Positions 1 through 6,305 of a stretch of 7,877 nt of DNA are shown here, one piece after another. This DNA is from Candidatus Poseidoniaceae archaeon (GTDB taxonomy: Archaea; Thermoplasmatota; Poseidoniia; Poseidoniales; Poseidoniaceae). The notes under the pieces are model-generated. The model was not told the DNA's origin, searched no databases, and worked only from the letters and a program-made list of their open reading frames with translations. The translations under genes were made by a program, and so were the position numbers. Each line of letters starts with the position of its first letter. Position 1 is the stretch's first letter. The stretch covers positions 1-7,877 of the forward strand of contig JAQXFM010000234.1 in the NCBI GenBank assembly GCA_029250305.1, read 5' to 3'.

Positions 1-482
1 GGATTTCCCCCGACGAGGCAGAAACTGCTGTTCAGGCACTGATCAAGGCCGGATGGTTATCTGGGCCAGAGGATGCATTGCAAGCAACTGTGCCCTTGGA
101 AGCCATCACATCGCCACTCGGCTGGCACCCACGCCCAGCAAGGTTGCTCAACCCGATTAATGTCGATCAGGTGGACGCAACACCGACTGAAGAAACACCA
201 ACAGAAGTCCGAACCGCACCCCTTCCATCCACGCCACGGACCCCAACGCCATCCAGCGTGGCGAGTCCACAAAACATCGATGACCCGCGTGCGAAACTCA
301 CACCGAGGCTCACCAAGTTCATCGCCAAGCAATCACAGTTGGGAGTGCAAGAAGTTGAACGCAGGGCGCAACGAAAAGGAAAGGCACTCACCTATGCAAG
401 CCATTGGGTCTGCCTCGCTCTCGTTGCACGCGAGCAAGGCCTTGTCATGGACGACATTGCTGCTGCCCTTTCGGTCTATTGA
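1..482 (+). CDS. DUF2240-like archaeal protein, 5' end cut off by the window
   Basis: The frame is open from base 3 to a TGA at 480-482, giving the last 159 residues; the true start lies upstream. The visible N-terminal part reads like the end of a winged-helix domain (SPDEAETAVQALIKAGWL, then a short beta hairpin and SPLGWHP). This resembles the 'SPDxA...GLL...PxGFxP' pattern I remember from euryarchaeal DUF2240 proteins. A Pro/Thr-rich linker follows (about residues 55-97 of the fragment). A C-terminal helical part (about 99-159) contains LTKFIAKQSQLGVQEVERR and ALVAREQGLVMDDIAAAL, matching the family's helical end. The function of DUF2240 is not known; a nucleic-acid-binding role is only suggested by the winged-helix-like pattern. 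The gene is convergent with the exporter gene, with 2 bp between their stop codons. The coding call is firm; the family call is from memory and moderate. Confidence 0.6.
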   Translation, partial: ISPDEAETAVQALIKAGWLSGPEDALQATVPLEAITSPLGWHPRPARLLNPINVDQVDATPTEETPTEVRTAPLPSTPRTPTPSSVASPQNIDDPRAKLTPRLTKFIAKQSQLGVQEVERRAQRKGKALTYASHWVCLALVAREQGLVMDDIAAALSVY

Positions 483-484
483 CC

Positions 485-3082
485 TCAGCCTTCGATGATG
501 GTTCCGTCGCTCACTTCGAGCACTTGCTCTTTGTTCCGAGCTGACAGTTCAACCAAGACTGGCAAGAGAATGAGCGATAATATGAGCGAGAAGAAGACAG
601 TGACAGCAGTGATCAAACCGAAATCTTGGATCACAGGCATAGGCGAGAACAGCAGCACCATGAACCCAAACCCAGTGGTCAAAGCACTCATGATTAACGC
701 AACACCGGTTGTTGAAAGTGCTGCACGCAAGGCTTCCCAATGGGTGTCCCTACGAGCCAATTCCACTTCGAAACGACGCCACATGTGGATGGAGTAATCA
801 ATACCAATCCCGAGTGTGAGCGCCGTTACCATCACCGTCAACACGTTCCACTTGAGACCCAATGCCATCATGGAACCAGCAACCCAAAGCGAAGCAAGCG
901 CCACTGGGAACAGGACCACAATGGCCGGCAACACTCGACGGGTTAGAAGCAGAAGAACGACGCTCGAAACGACAAGCGAGATGACGGTGGTCTTCACTTG
1001 TGAAACGCTCAATCCATCCAAAACCGTTTGGAGAACGACAAGATCTCCAGTCACATGCAACTCAGCATGGTCGACCAGATTCTCTCGCAATGTGCCACGC
1101 TCTTCACTTGAGCCGAGTTCACGTTCGACCTGCGTGATGACGCGCTCTGCTTGGGTGGAAGTTGAGGCTTCCACTCGAACTTCATTGCGTAAGTAAGTGA
1201 TCCCCGACTCATCCATCGCCACCGTTTGTGCGACTCGTTGTGACCATGTCTCACCGCTGATTGCATCGGCGACAGTTTCGTTTTGTGCAAGGTATGCAAA
1301 CACTTCGACAAGGTTGCAACCGAGGCCTTGATCGATGACATAAACATCGCCATCACCATCGAACACTTCGAGGTTGTGTGCTTCACCGAACGATGTGTTT
1401 CTGAGAATAGCGTCCCGAAGCACAACATAAGGTCCTTCGTAGGCAGGAGAAGGAATTCGTTCATCCGTGCCAACCACATCGTGGTTTGAAGTCAAGTCTT
1501 GATGCAACCCCTGTAGCTGTTCGAGAAGAACAGCGTCGCCGGGAATCGTGGTCGAACCATCAACTGGCTCGAAAAGAATGTAGAGAAGTTTCCAACCTGC
1601 GCTGTCGTAATTGGTGTTCAAGTCTTCCCGCACGTCCATGATTTCCATGTCTGGGTCAACGAAATCTCCCAAATCGAAATCGGTTTCCAATGAGGCTGCA
1701 CCAAACACCGATGCTGCGGAGATGAAGATCGCCACTAGCAACACAGCGACTTGTTGCTTCTGTTGCAAAGCGACAATTCCATCTACGATTTTGGGCATGG
1801 TGATGGCTTGTGTTTCCAACTTGACAGTGAACCCACGCACGACGACGTGCAGGGAACCGACAATGACCGTTGCGGAAACAAAGGCGCAAACGACGCCGAA
1901 AGCAAGGGCGTAGCCGAAGGTGGCCAAAGGCGGCAACGGGGAAATGATGTTTGCAAGGAAGGCCGCCACGGTTGTGACAACTGCGAGCAAGAGCGGCACA
2001 GAAAGCCGAGCACAGGAACGCAGCCATGCTTCTGCCGGATCTTCATGTTCCTTGCGAATCGCCGCATAGGCTCGCTGGAGGTGAATGGCATAATCGATGC
2101 CTAACCCGAGAACTAGAGGCGCCACTGCCACTTCGAGGGCTGTGAATTGAGCACCGAGGAGGTTCATCACACCATACGTCCAGATGAGGGCGGAAGACAA
2201 ACCGACAAGCGGGAACAATACATCGGGAATCGAACGGAACGCAATGGCCAGAAGAATCACGACCACAAGCAGAGCAATCACGACCAACAGGGCAAGGTTT
2301 TCGAAGGTGCCTTCGTCAATGTCGTAGGAAATCAAGTCGAGGGATACAACGCCATAGTCGAGCGAAGAGTCATCGGAAAGAGTCGAGAACTCGTTACGCA
2401 ACTGATCTTGCAAGACCTTCCGAGTCTTTTCGTCCATGTTCGGGTCAACTTCCAGCACCCACAGGGTGGAAGAAGCGGTAGGGGCTGCACTCCCGTTGCC
2501 ATTTTCCAAATAGGCACATGTTGAGTCGATGCTCAAATCTTTGTTGAGCAACGCAGATGATGCATACGTGGCTGCCGACAGGAGTTGGTCATCGCTGGTC
2601 AGCGTACAGGTGGTGTTTTCTTCAAAAATAAGTTCCAACATGTGTTCCCAAGAGGTCACGTTCGCAAGTGGCATCCCATCCGCTTCTTCGTCCAAACTTA
2701 GTTGGACAATACCTGGCGCTGTGGTCCACACACTGATCACGTTGCTCCGCTCTTCAGAAGCCTCCTTGATGATGGCAAGGTGCTCTGCCATGAGCTGGAG
2801 ATGTTCTATAGAAAGAACACTTGAACCATTGTCGGCTGTAACTTCGACGAACAGCGGGCGGGTTTCATTTGGGAAGTGTTGGTGAATGCGCTCGTGGGCG
2901 TCATTGGCATCAGACTCTGGGGCAAAGTCTGCTAGATCTGTGTTGAAGTCAGGGGGTGATGTCGCCAGATGCGCCATCAAACCAACGGTGAGCAAGCCGC
3001 TTACGATGAGAATGGCGAGAGCCGAGCGTTGGAAGGTTCCAGCGCTTTTGGCCATCTTGGCCTCGAGAGCGGAAGTATCCAT
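485..3082 (-). CDS. RND superfamily / MMPL-type exporter (HAE3-like), 12 predicted membrane segments
   Basis: This 865-residue inner-membrane protein has the duplicated RND plan. TM1 (about 19-40) is followed by a large outer loop (42-261), TM2-6 (about 262-415), TM7 (about 442-462), a second outer loop (463-693) and TM8-12 (about 694-845). The paired motifs GLGIDY (326-331, TM4) and GIGIDY (758-763, TM10) match the GxGxDY signature of MMPL/HAE3 proteins. In MmpL3 the equivalent Asp-Tyr pairs form the proton relay, so proton-driven export of a lipid or other hydrophobic compound is likely; the substrate cannot be read from sequence. All seven N-x-S/T sequons lie in the two outer loops, and C159 and C189 of loop 1 could form a disulfide. 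The ATG at 3082-3080 has GGAG 6 nt upstream. An in-frame ATG nine codons later is possible but has less support. No outer-membrane partner is visible. Confidence 0.93.
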   Translation of the reverse strand: MDTSALEAKMAKSAGTFQRSALAILIVSGLLTVGLMAHLATSPPDFNTDLADFAPESDANDAHERIHQHFPNETRPLFVEVTADNGSSVLSIEHLQLMAEHLAIIKEASEERSNVISVWTTAPGIVQLSLDEEADGMPLANVTSWEHMLELIFEENTTCTLTSDDQLLSAATYASSALLNKDLSIDSTCAYLENGNGSAAPTASSTLWVLEVDPNMDEKTRKVLQDQLRNEFSTLSDDSSLDYGVVSLDLISYDIDEGTFENLALLVVIALLVVVILLAIAFRSIPDVLFPLVGLSSALIWTYGVMNLLGAQFTALEVAVAPLVLGLGIDYAIHLQRAYAAIRKEHEDPAEAWLRSCARLSVPLLLAVVTTVAAFLANIISPLPPLATFGYALAFGVVCAFVSATVIVGSLHVVVRGFTVKLETQAITMPKIVDGIVALQQKQQVAVLLVAIFISAASVFGAASLETDFDLGDFVDPDMEIMDVREDLNTNYDSAGWKLLYILFEPVDGSTTIPGDAVLLEQLQGLHQDLTSNHDVVGTDERIPSPAYEGPYVVLRDAILRNTSFGEAHNLEVFDGDGDVYVIDQGLGCNLVEVFAYLAQNETVADAISGETWSQRVAQTVAMDESGITYLRNEVRVEASTSTQAERVITQVERELGSSEERGTLRENLVDHAELHVTGDLVVLQTVLDGLSVSQVKTTVISLVVSSVVLLLLTRRVLPAIVVLFPVALASLWVAGSMMALGLKWNVLTVMVTALTLGIGIDYSIHMWRRFEVELARRDTHWEALRAALSTTGVALIMSALTTGFGFMVLLFSPMPVIQDFGLITAVTVFFSLILSLILLPVLVELSARNKEQVLEVSDGTIIEG

Positions 3083-3274
3083 GGACTTCTCCAGCGCAAA
3101 GCACTACAAAAGGAAGGGGGTTGCTTGGCATCAAACTCACCGCCTTTACCAAATGCCGCAAGCGGTAATCAGAATCGATGACAGACCTCATCAATGAGCC
3201 TTTTTCTGGTGAAATGAGATGGTGCTTTTGGGAGAAGGTTCAAAACAAGTAGGCCAGTGGGCGAACTGGTCATC
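3083..3274. promoter_or_regulatory. Divergent intergenic region between the exporter and rpo11
   Basis: These 192 bp separate two divergently transcribed genes and must hold both promoters unless these lie inside coding sequence. For the exporter, the minus strand has CCTTTTGTAG (3113-3104), centred about 26 nt before the ATG; it is a poor TATA box, and an SD-like GGAG lies between it and the start. No convincing TATA element was found for rpo11. A short dyad, CCGC-AA-GCGG, lies at 3156-3165. Two overlapping tiny reading frames precede rpo11 on the plus strand (3194-3217 and 3214-3252). No tRNA-like or other RNA structure was recognised. Confidence 0.5.
3089..3092 (-). promoter_or_regulatory. 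Shine-Dalgarno-like GGAG for the exporter gene
   Basis: On the minus strand GGAG lies 6 nt before the ATG at 3082. This supports that start over the in-frame ATG nine codons downstream. It is only a four-base match, so the support is modest. Confidence 0.45.
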
Positions 3275-3532
3275 ATGCCTGTGAAACTGCTCCTTCGAGA
3301 AAAGAACGAACTGCGCCTCCGCATTATCGGCGAAAGCCACACCGCTTTGCAGATGCTCCGTGAGCGACTCAACAACCACAAGAACGTCGAGTACGCAAAC
3401 TACTTCCCAGGCCACCCAGAATTGGATGACCCTGAATTCTACATTCGAACCACTGGCAAGAGTGCCTCCGACAAAGTCCTCCGAGATCTCGTCGCTGGTC
3501 TTGCCGATGAATTTGCAAAGATCACCCTGTGA
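3275..3532 (+). CDS. rpo11: DNA-directed RNA polymerase subunit Rpo11 (RpoL)
   Basis: This 85-residue protein is the archaeal counterpart of eukaryotic RPB11. It pairs with Rpo3 in the alpha-like platform on which RNA polymerase is assembled. Family features are the opening strand with KNELRLRIIGESHT, a helix with LRERLNNHKNV, then YANYFPGHPELDDPEFYIRTTGK, where the H-P and the YIRT strand are characteristic. A C-terminal amphipathic helix ends the protein. Its length is slightly short of the usual 90-95 residues, because of a short C-terminus. I chose ATG 3275 because MPVKLLLREKNEL aligns with family N-termini. An in-frame GTG at 3257 would add six residues. Neither start has a good SD sequence, so the message may be leaderless or short-leadered. 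The stop codon overlaps the start of truD, so the two genes are almost certainly co-transcribed. Confidence 0.9.
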   Translation: MPVKLLLREKNELRLRIIGESHTALQMLRERLNNHKNVEYANYFPGHPELDDPEFYIRTTGKSASDKVLRDLVAGLADEFAKITL

Positions 3533-4950
3533 ACGGGGTGCTTGAATTGAGCGCTTGGACCGATTCACTGGCTGAAGCCATTGGCTTGGACGGATACGCC
3601 ACAAAGACCGACGGTGTTGGTGGTGTGCTCAAAGCACGCGTAACCGACTTCCGGGTTGAAGAAATTTCAACCTCCATCCACATGGACAACAAAGGTCGAT
3701 TCACCGTTGCAAAAATCACTCTGACCAATTGGGAAACCAACAGGTTCTGTAACAACTTGGCCAAGGCCTTGAAGATCCCACGAAACCGAATTTTCTTTGC
3801 TGGAACAAAAGACAAGCGAGCTGTGACTCAACAGTTGTTCGTCATCGATGCACCTCAGCGCAAAGTTGCGGAAATCGAGATGCCAGATGTCGAAATTGAA
3901 GTTCTTGGAAGAACTCATCAAAAAATTGGGTTTGGAAACCACCGAGGCAACCGGTTTACCATCGTTGTTCGCGGCTGTGCCCATGATGATGGCACCCCTA
4001 TGTCCAGCGAAGATGCGCTTCAAGAGGTTGAACGCATTCAAGCCGAAATGGCAGAAAAGCTCGGCGAGAACACATTTCCCAACTGGATTGGCCCACAACG
4101 GTTCGGTTCAGGCCGCCCAGTCACCGCTGAAGTTGGCAAGCATGTCATCGCAGAGGATTGGGAAAAGGCCGTCATGACCTACATCGCCATGGAAGGCGCC
4201 TCTGAAAACGACGATGTTCACGCCTTCAGAGCGCATGTCCGAGCAAACGGGCCGACTGAAGAAGGCTTGGCCCTTGCCCCACAATGGTTAGGATTTGAGC
4301 GCCGCATGGTCGAACACCTGCTCAAGCGAGAGGATGACTTCGTTGGTGCGTTCAAGAAACTCCCCGGCAACCTGCAACTGATGACCGTACACGCACTGCA
4401 ATCGGTTGTGTTCAACAAGGCACTGCATGCACGAATCGATGCCGGCCTGCCAATCAGCCGACCAGTCGCTGGCGACTTGGTTGGACGAATTGATGAGAAG
4501 GGGCAGTTAGATGCCTCAAGTTGTGTCAATGTCGAAGAGCGAACCCTCCCCCGTATTTCGAGAAACTGTCAGATGGGGCGTCTGGTCACCACTGGCCCAC
4601 TCCCCGGCAGTGAGATCAACACATGCGAAGGCGAATCTGGTCAAATTGAAACAGCGGTCATCAAGAGCATGAACTTGGACACCGCTGATTGGAACGTCGA
4701 AGCGATTCCACGCCTCTCCACTCGAGGAACCCGCAGAGCGCTTGTGACAGAATTCAATGAACTGGTCATCGACACCGTTCCAATCGCCAATGATGAGTCC
4801 ATGGGCGAGCGATGGAAGGCGGGACCTAGTGACAACAGTCGATGGCATCCTGAAGGCGCCTGTATCCGATTCCGATTTGTGCTTTCAAGCGGCAGTTATG
4901 CAACGACGCTGTTGCGAGAATTCATCCAAGGACCACTCAGCCAGTTGTGA
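3529..4950 (+). CDS. truD: tRNA pseudouridine(13) synthase TruD
   Basis: This 473-residue TruD/Pus7-family enzyme converts uridine to pseudouridine at tRNA position 13. The N-terminal GGVLKARVTDFRVEEI (about 31-46) is the family's opening motif. AGTKDKRA (91-98) carries the predicted catalytic aspartate D95, equivalent to D80 of E. coli TruD. NWIGPQRFGSGRPVT (185-199) is the family signature. GSYATTLLREF (455-465) closes the catalytic domain. The region between about 205 and 400 corresponds to the inserted TRUD domain and is large, as is usual in archaea. Translation starts at GTG 3529, which overlaps the rpo11 stop as GTGA; no ATG lies upstream of the opening motif and no SD is visible. Translational coupling with rpo11 is therefore likely. 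No key residue is missing. Confidence 0.95.
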   Translation: MNGVLELSAWTDSLAEAIGLDGYATKTDGVGGVLKARVTDFRVEEISTSIHMDNKGRFTVAKITLTNWETNRFCNNLAKALKIPRNRIFFAGTKDKRAVTQQLFVIDAPQRKVAEIEMPDVEIEVLGRTHQKIGFGNHRGNRFTIVVRGCAHDDGTPMSSEDALQEVERIQAEMAEKLGENTFPNWIGPQRFGSGRPVTAEVGKHVIAEDWEKAVMTYIAMEGASENDDVHAFRAHVRANGPTEEGLALAPQWLGFERRMVEHLLKREDDFVGAFKKLPGNLQLMTVHALQSVVFNKALHARIDAGLPISRPVAGDLVGRIDEKGQLDASSCVNVEERTLPRISRNCQMGRLVTTGPLPGSEINTCEGESGQIETAVIKSMNLDTADWNVEAIPRLSTRGTRRALVTEFNELVIDTVPIANDESMGERWKAGPSDNSRWHPEGACIRFRFVLSSGSYATTLLREFIQGPLSQL

Positions 4951-5024
4951 AGAATCACACTCGCTGAATCAATTCATGCCTGACAGTCAATTGCTGGGGG
5001 GTTGATTTGGTGCATGTACCGCAT
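4951..5024. other. Short convergent spacer between truD and the small membrane protein gene
   Basis: These 74 bp separate two converging stop codons. I see no T-run on either strand that would make a classical archaeal terminator. The only structure is a 7-bp inverted repeat, TGGTGCA at 5008-5014 and TGCACCA at 5036-5042, with a 21-nt loop; its right arm lies inside the minus-strand gene. It could be a weak bidirectional termination or processing element, or chance. Confidence 0.3.
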
Positions 5025-5708
5025 TCATTCTGGATTGCACCAGCTTGGAAAGTCGCCGTCTGATTCGGCTTGTCCAATCCGATCATTGTAAAAAGATTGA
5101 GATTCACCTCGTGAGCCTTCCAAGTATGCGATGCAATTCTCTTCGATCAGAACATCACCCTCATCATACGGAGCAAGGAACAGGACATCATCGACAATCA
5201 AATATTTGTAAGTATAGTAATAATCATCATCCTCAAAGTACAATGTGTCATTAATTGTGTACCAGGTTTCAAATGTCCCTGTTGTCTCTTTTGCGTCACC
5301 ATTGCTCATCAATTGTAATGTATCTTCGGGGTTCGTCCAATCGCCAACAAGATTTGAATCTTGACCTTCGGCTAACGAAGAGGCCCAAACATACAGAACA
5401 CCGGAAACAATGACAAGAAGAAGAAGTACAGTGACAATTCCAGCACCAATCATAAGTGCCTTCTTGGTACCATCATCATTCGATGACGAAACAATCACAA
5501 AGTGATCGTTCTGAAGCGCTGGTTGGTGTTGGTGGGAAAACGGTGGTTGGTGTTGGAGATTTGCGTCATAAGATGTTTTGTTCTCCCGTGGAATTTCTTT
5601 CTCATCATGCCCAATAGCACCTTGTTGAAGCGCATCCTGTTGTTTTTGAGTCGGGCTCCATTCGCCCTCAACAAACTCCCAAAAGCCATCTTCACTCGTT
5701 TGTGCCAT
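5025..5708 (-). CDS. Single-pass membrane protein with N-terminal Trp motif and beta-rich outer domain; function unknown
   Basis: This 227-residue protein has four parts. The first is a cytoplasmic N-terminus with FWEFVEGEWSPTQKQQDAL (9-27), a W-x-x-x-x-G-x-W-x-P pattern of a kind I associate with membrane proteins of marine group II archaea. The second is a polar, His/Gln-rich linker (about 40-80) with QHQP repeated eight residues apart (52-55, 60-63). The third is one membrane helix (about 83-112). The fourth is an outer domain (118-227) with LVGDWTNPEDTLQLMSNG and a run of short beta strands, recalling small lipocalin-like folds such as DUF5640. C192 and C224 could form a disulfide, and N153 is a sequon. 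The outer domain is rich in Asp, Glu and Tyr. The gene is AT-rich: bases 5161-5280 are 35% GC by my count, against 57% in a truD sample (4141-4200). No SD precedes the ATG, and a TATA-like element lies about 25 nt upstream. I cannot assign a function. Confidence 0.8.
   Translation of the reverse strand: MAQTSEDGFWEFVEGEWSPTQKQQDALQQGAIGHDEKEIPRENKTSYDANLQHQPPFSHQHQPALQNDHFVIVSSSNDDGTKKALMIGAGIVTVLLLLVIVSGVLYVWASSLAEGQDSNLVGDWTNPEDTLQLMSNGDAKETTGTFETWYTINDTLYFEDDDYYYTYKYLIVDDVLFLAPYDEGDVLIEENCIAYLEGSRGESQSFYNDRIGQAESDGDFPSWCNPE
5520..5556 (+). repeat. G-rich 13-nt direct repeat inside the small membrane protein gene
   Basis: TGGTTGGTGTTGG occurs exactly at 5520-5532 and again at 5544-5556, 24 nt apart, so in register with the reading frame on the other strand. 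It encodes the repeated QHQP of the protein's linker (residues 52-55 and 60-63). The plus strand here carries several GG pairs with short spacers. Confidence 0.8.
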
Positions 5709-5855
5709 GATGATTCAATTGAACTCATGTATTTCAAATCGTCGAGGATTGCTGGAATTGATGAGAAATTCACAGCCGCAAATGTTTCTCCCAAAATAGG
5801 AACAAGGCTGCGCCATGACTGAAGGGAAACAGCAACGCACGTGCGAGGATCGTGT
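5709..5855. other. Intergenic region between aEF1B and the small membrane protein gene
   Basis: These 147 bp lie between two minus-strand genes. Besides the TATA-like element near 5733, there is a mildly U-rich stretch on the minus strand (CTATTTTGGG, about 5801-5792), 55-65 nt after the aEF1B stop, which could contribute to termination. A 10-bp palindrome CGCACGTGCG lies at 5836-5845. No gene or RNA structure was recognised here. Confidence 0.4.
5728..5737 (-). promoter_or_regulatory. Possible TATA box (box A) of the small membrane protein gene
   Basis: On the minus strand TTGAAATACA is centred about 25 nt before the ATG at 5708. This is where archaeal TATA-binding protein sites sit relative to the transcription start, so it would place the start at or next to the ATG and give a leaderless mRNA. 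That agrees with the lack of an SD sequence. The match to the TTTAWATA consensus is partial. Confidence 0.35.
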
Positions 5856-6128
5856 TCAAAGAAGACCCATGGAGAGCACTTCGATTTCGCCAACACCGTG
5901 GATTTCGCTCATGCGACCTTCCAAGGCATCTGCAAGTCCTTCGCCGTCGTCCATGACAACATGAACTTGAACGAATTTGAGGCCAAACGCAAGAGGCTTG
6001 ACTTCAACGGATTGAATGTTGTACACTTCATCGCCCATGCCAGTGATGGTGGTTGCGATCAGATCTGCGTCAACGTTGTCGACATCAGAGTCTGGATTGA
6101 TTTTGTAAGTCATTGCTACCATGCCCAT
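5856..6128 (-). CDS. ef1b: Translation elongation factor 1-beta (aEF1B), nucleotide exchange factor for EF-1alpha
   Basis: This 90-residue protein promotes GDP-GTP exchange on archaeal EF-1alpha, recycling the factor that brings aminoacyl-tRNA to the ribosome. It has the length and ferredoxin-like alternation typical of the family. It opens with MGMVAMTYKINPDSDVD, followed by a long helix and KPLAFGLKFVQVHVVM (44-59), where the P-x-A-F-G-L core is diagnostic. It ends in the helix and strand ADALEGRMSEIHGVGEIEVL (66-85). The ATG at 6128 is chosen because MGxVA starts are usual in the family and GAGGTGA lies 4 nt upstream. The gene begins 9 nt after the zinc-ribbon gene stops. This pairing is widely conserved in archaea and makes both assignments stronger. 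Confidence 0.93.
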   Translation of the reverse strand: MGMVAMTYKINPDSDVDNVDADLIATTITGMGDEVYNIQSVEVKPLAFGLKFVQVHVVMDDGEGLADALEGRMSEIHGVGEIEVLSMGLL

Positions 6129-6132
6129 GATC

Positions 6133-6139
6133 TCACCTC
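6133..6139 (-). promoter_or_regulatory. Strong Shine-Dalgarno for aEF1B, overlapping the zinc-ribbon stop codon
   Basis: GAGGTGA on the minus strand matches the classical archaeal SD (GGAGGTGA) at seven positions and ends 4 nt before the aEF1B ATG. Its 5' bases are part of the TGA stop (6140-6138) of the zinc-ribbon gene. A ribosome finishing the first gene therefore ends on the initiation site of the next. Confidence 0.75.
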
Positions 6140-6305
6140 AGGGCCCCTGGTATTGACAAGCTGGACAGACGTAGGTAACGCCTTGATTTCGGCAGCGAGG
6201 GCTGCGGCCAATAGGTGCGCCGCACCCTGGGCATGGGAAGGTGGTGGAACCGGTTTCTTCCAATGGAACGCCGGATGCGGTACAGTTCTTTGCTCTCTCA
6301 CTCAT
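6138..6305 (-). CDS. Small zinc-ribbon protein, HVO_2753-like, with two expected cysteines replaced by serine
   Basis: This 55-residue protein matches the small archaeal zinc-finger family typified by Haloferax HVO_2753 and normally found beside aEF1B. The diagnostic part is FPCPGCGAPI (23-32) and YVCPACQYQGP (45-55). The family normally has four C-x2-C motifs forming two zinc pockets. Here there are six cysteines (C8, C25, C28, C38, C47, C50), with serines at the other two expected places, S11 (CTAS) and S35 (SPRC). Each incomplete pair may leave only three Cys ligands per site. The role is not firmly known; an RNA or ribosome link is inferred from its partnership with aEF1B. ATG 6305 has GAGGG 5 nt upstream, which favours it over an in-frame GTG at 6332. 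Confidence 0.85.
   Translation of the reverse strand: MSERAKNCTASGVPLEETGSTTFPCPGCGAPIGRSPRCRNQGVTYVCPACQYQGP

Noticed and set aside
3139..3166. Inverted repeat ACCGC...GCGGT with the internal dyad CCGC-AA-GCGG in the exporter/rpo11 spacer
   Set aside because: Stems of 4-5 bp are too short to claim a hairpin or operator without conservation.
3083..3274. tRNA or small RNA gene in the largest intergenic gap
   Set aside because: No T-loop (GGTTCRA), acceptor pairing or known RNA motif was seen on either strand.
4951..5042. Terminator between truD and the small membrane protein gene
   Set aside because: There is no T-run on either strand; the 7-bp inverted repeat alone is not enough to call a terminator.
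5836..5845. Perfect 10-bp palindrome CGCACGTGCG 11 bp after the aEF1B stop
   Set aside because: Palindromes of this length are expected several times by chance in a window of this size and it has no second copy, so an operator call is not supported.
5495..5896. A 133-codon minus-strand frame covering the gap upstream of the small membrane protein
   Set aside because: It overlaps the aEF1B stop region and the N-terminus of the 227-residue protein in another frame, has no SD and shows no domain pattern.
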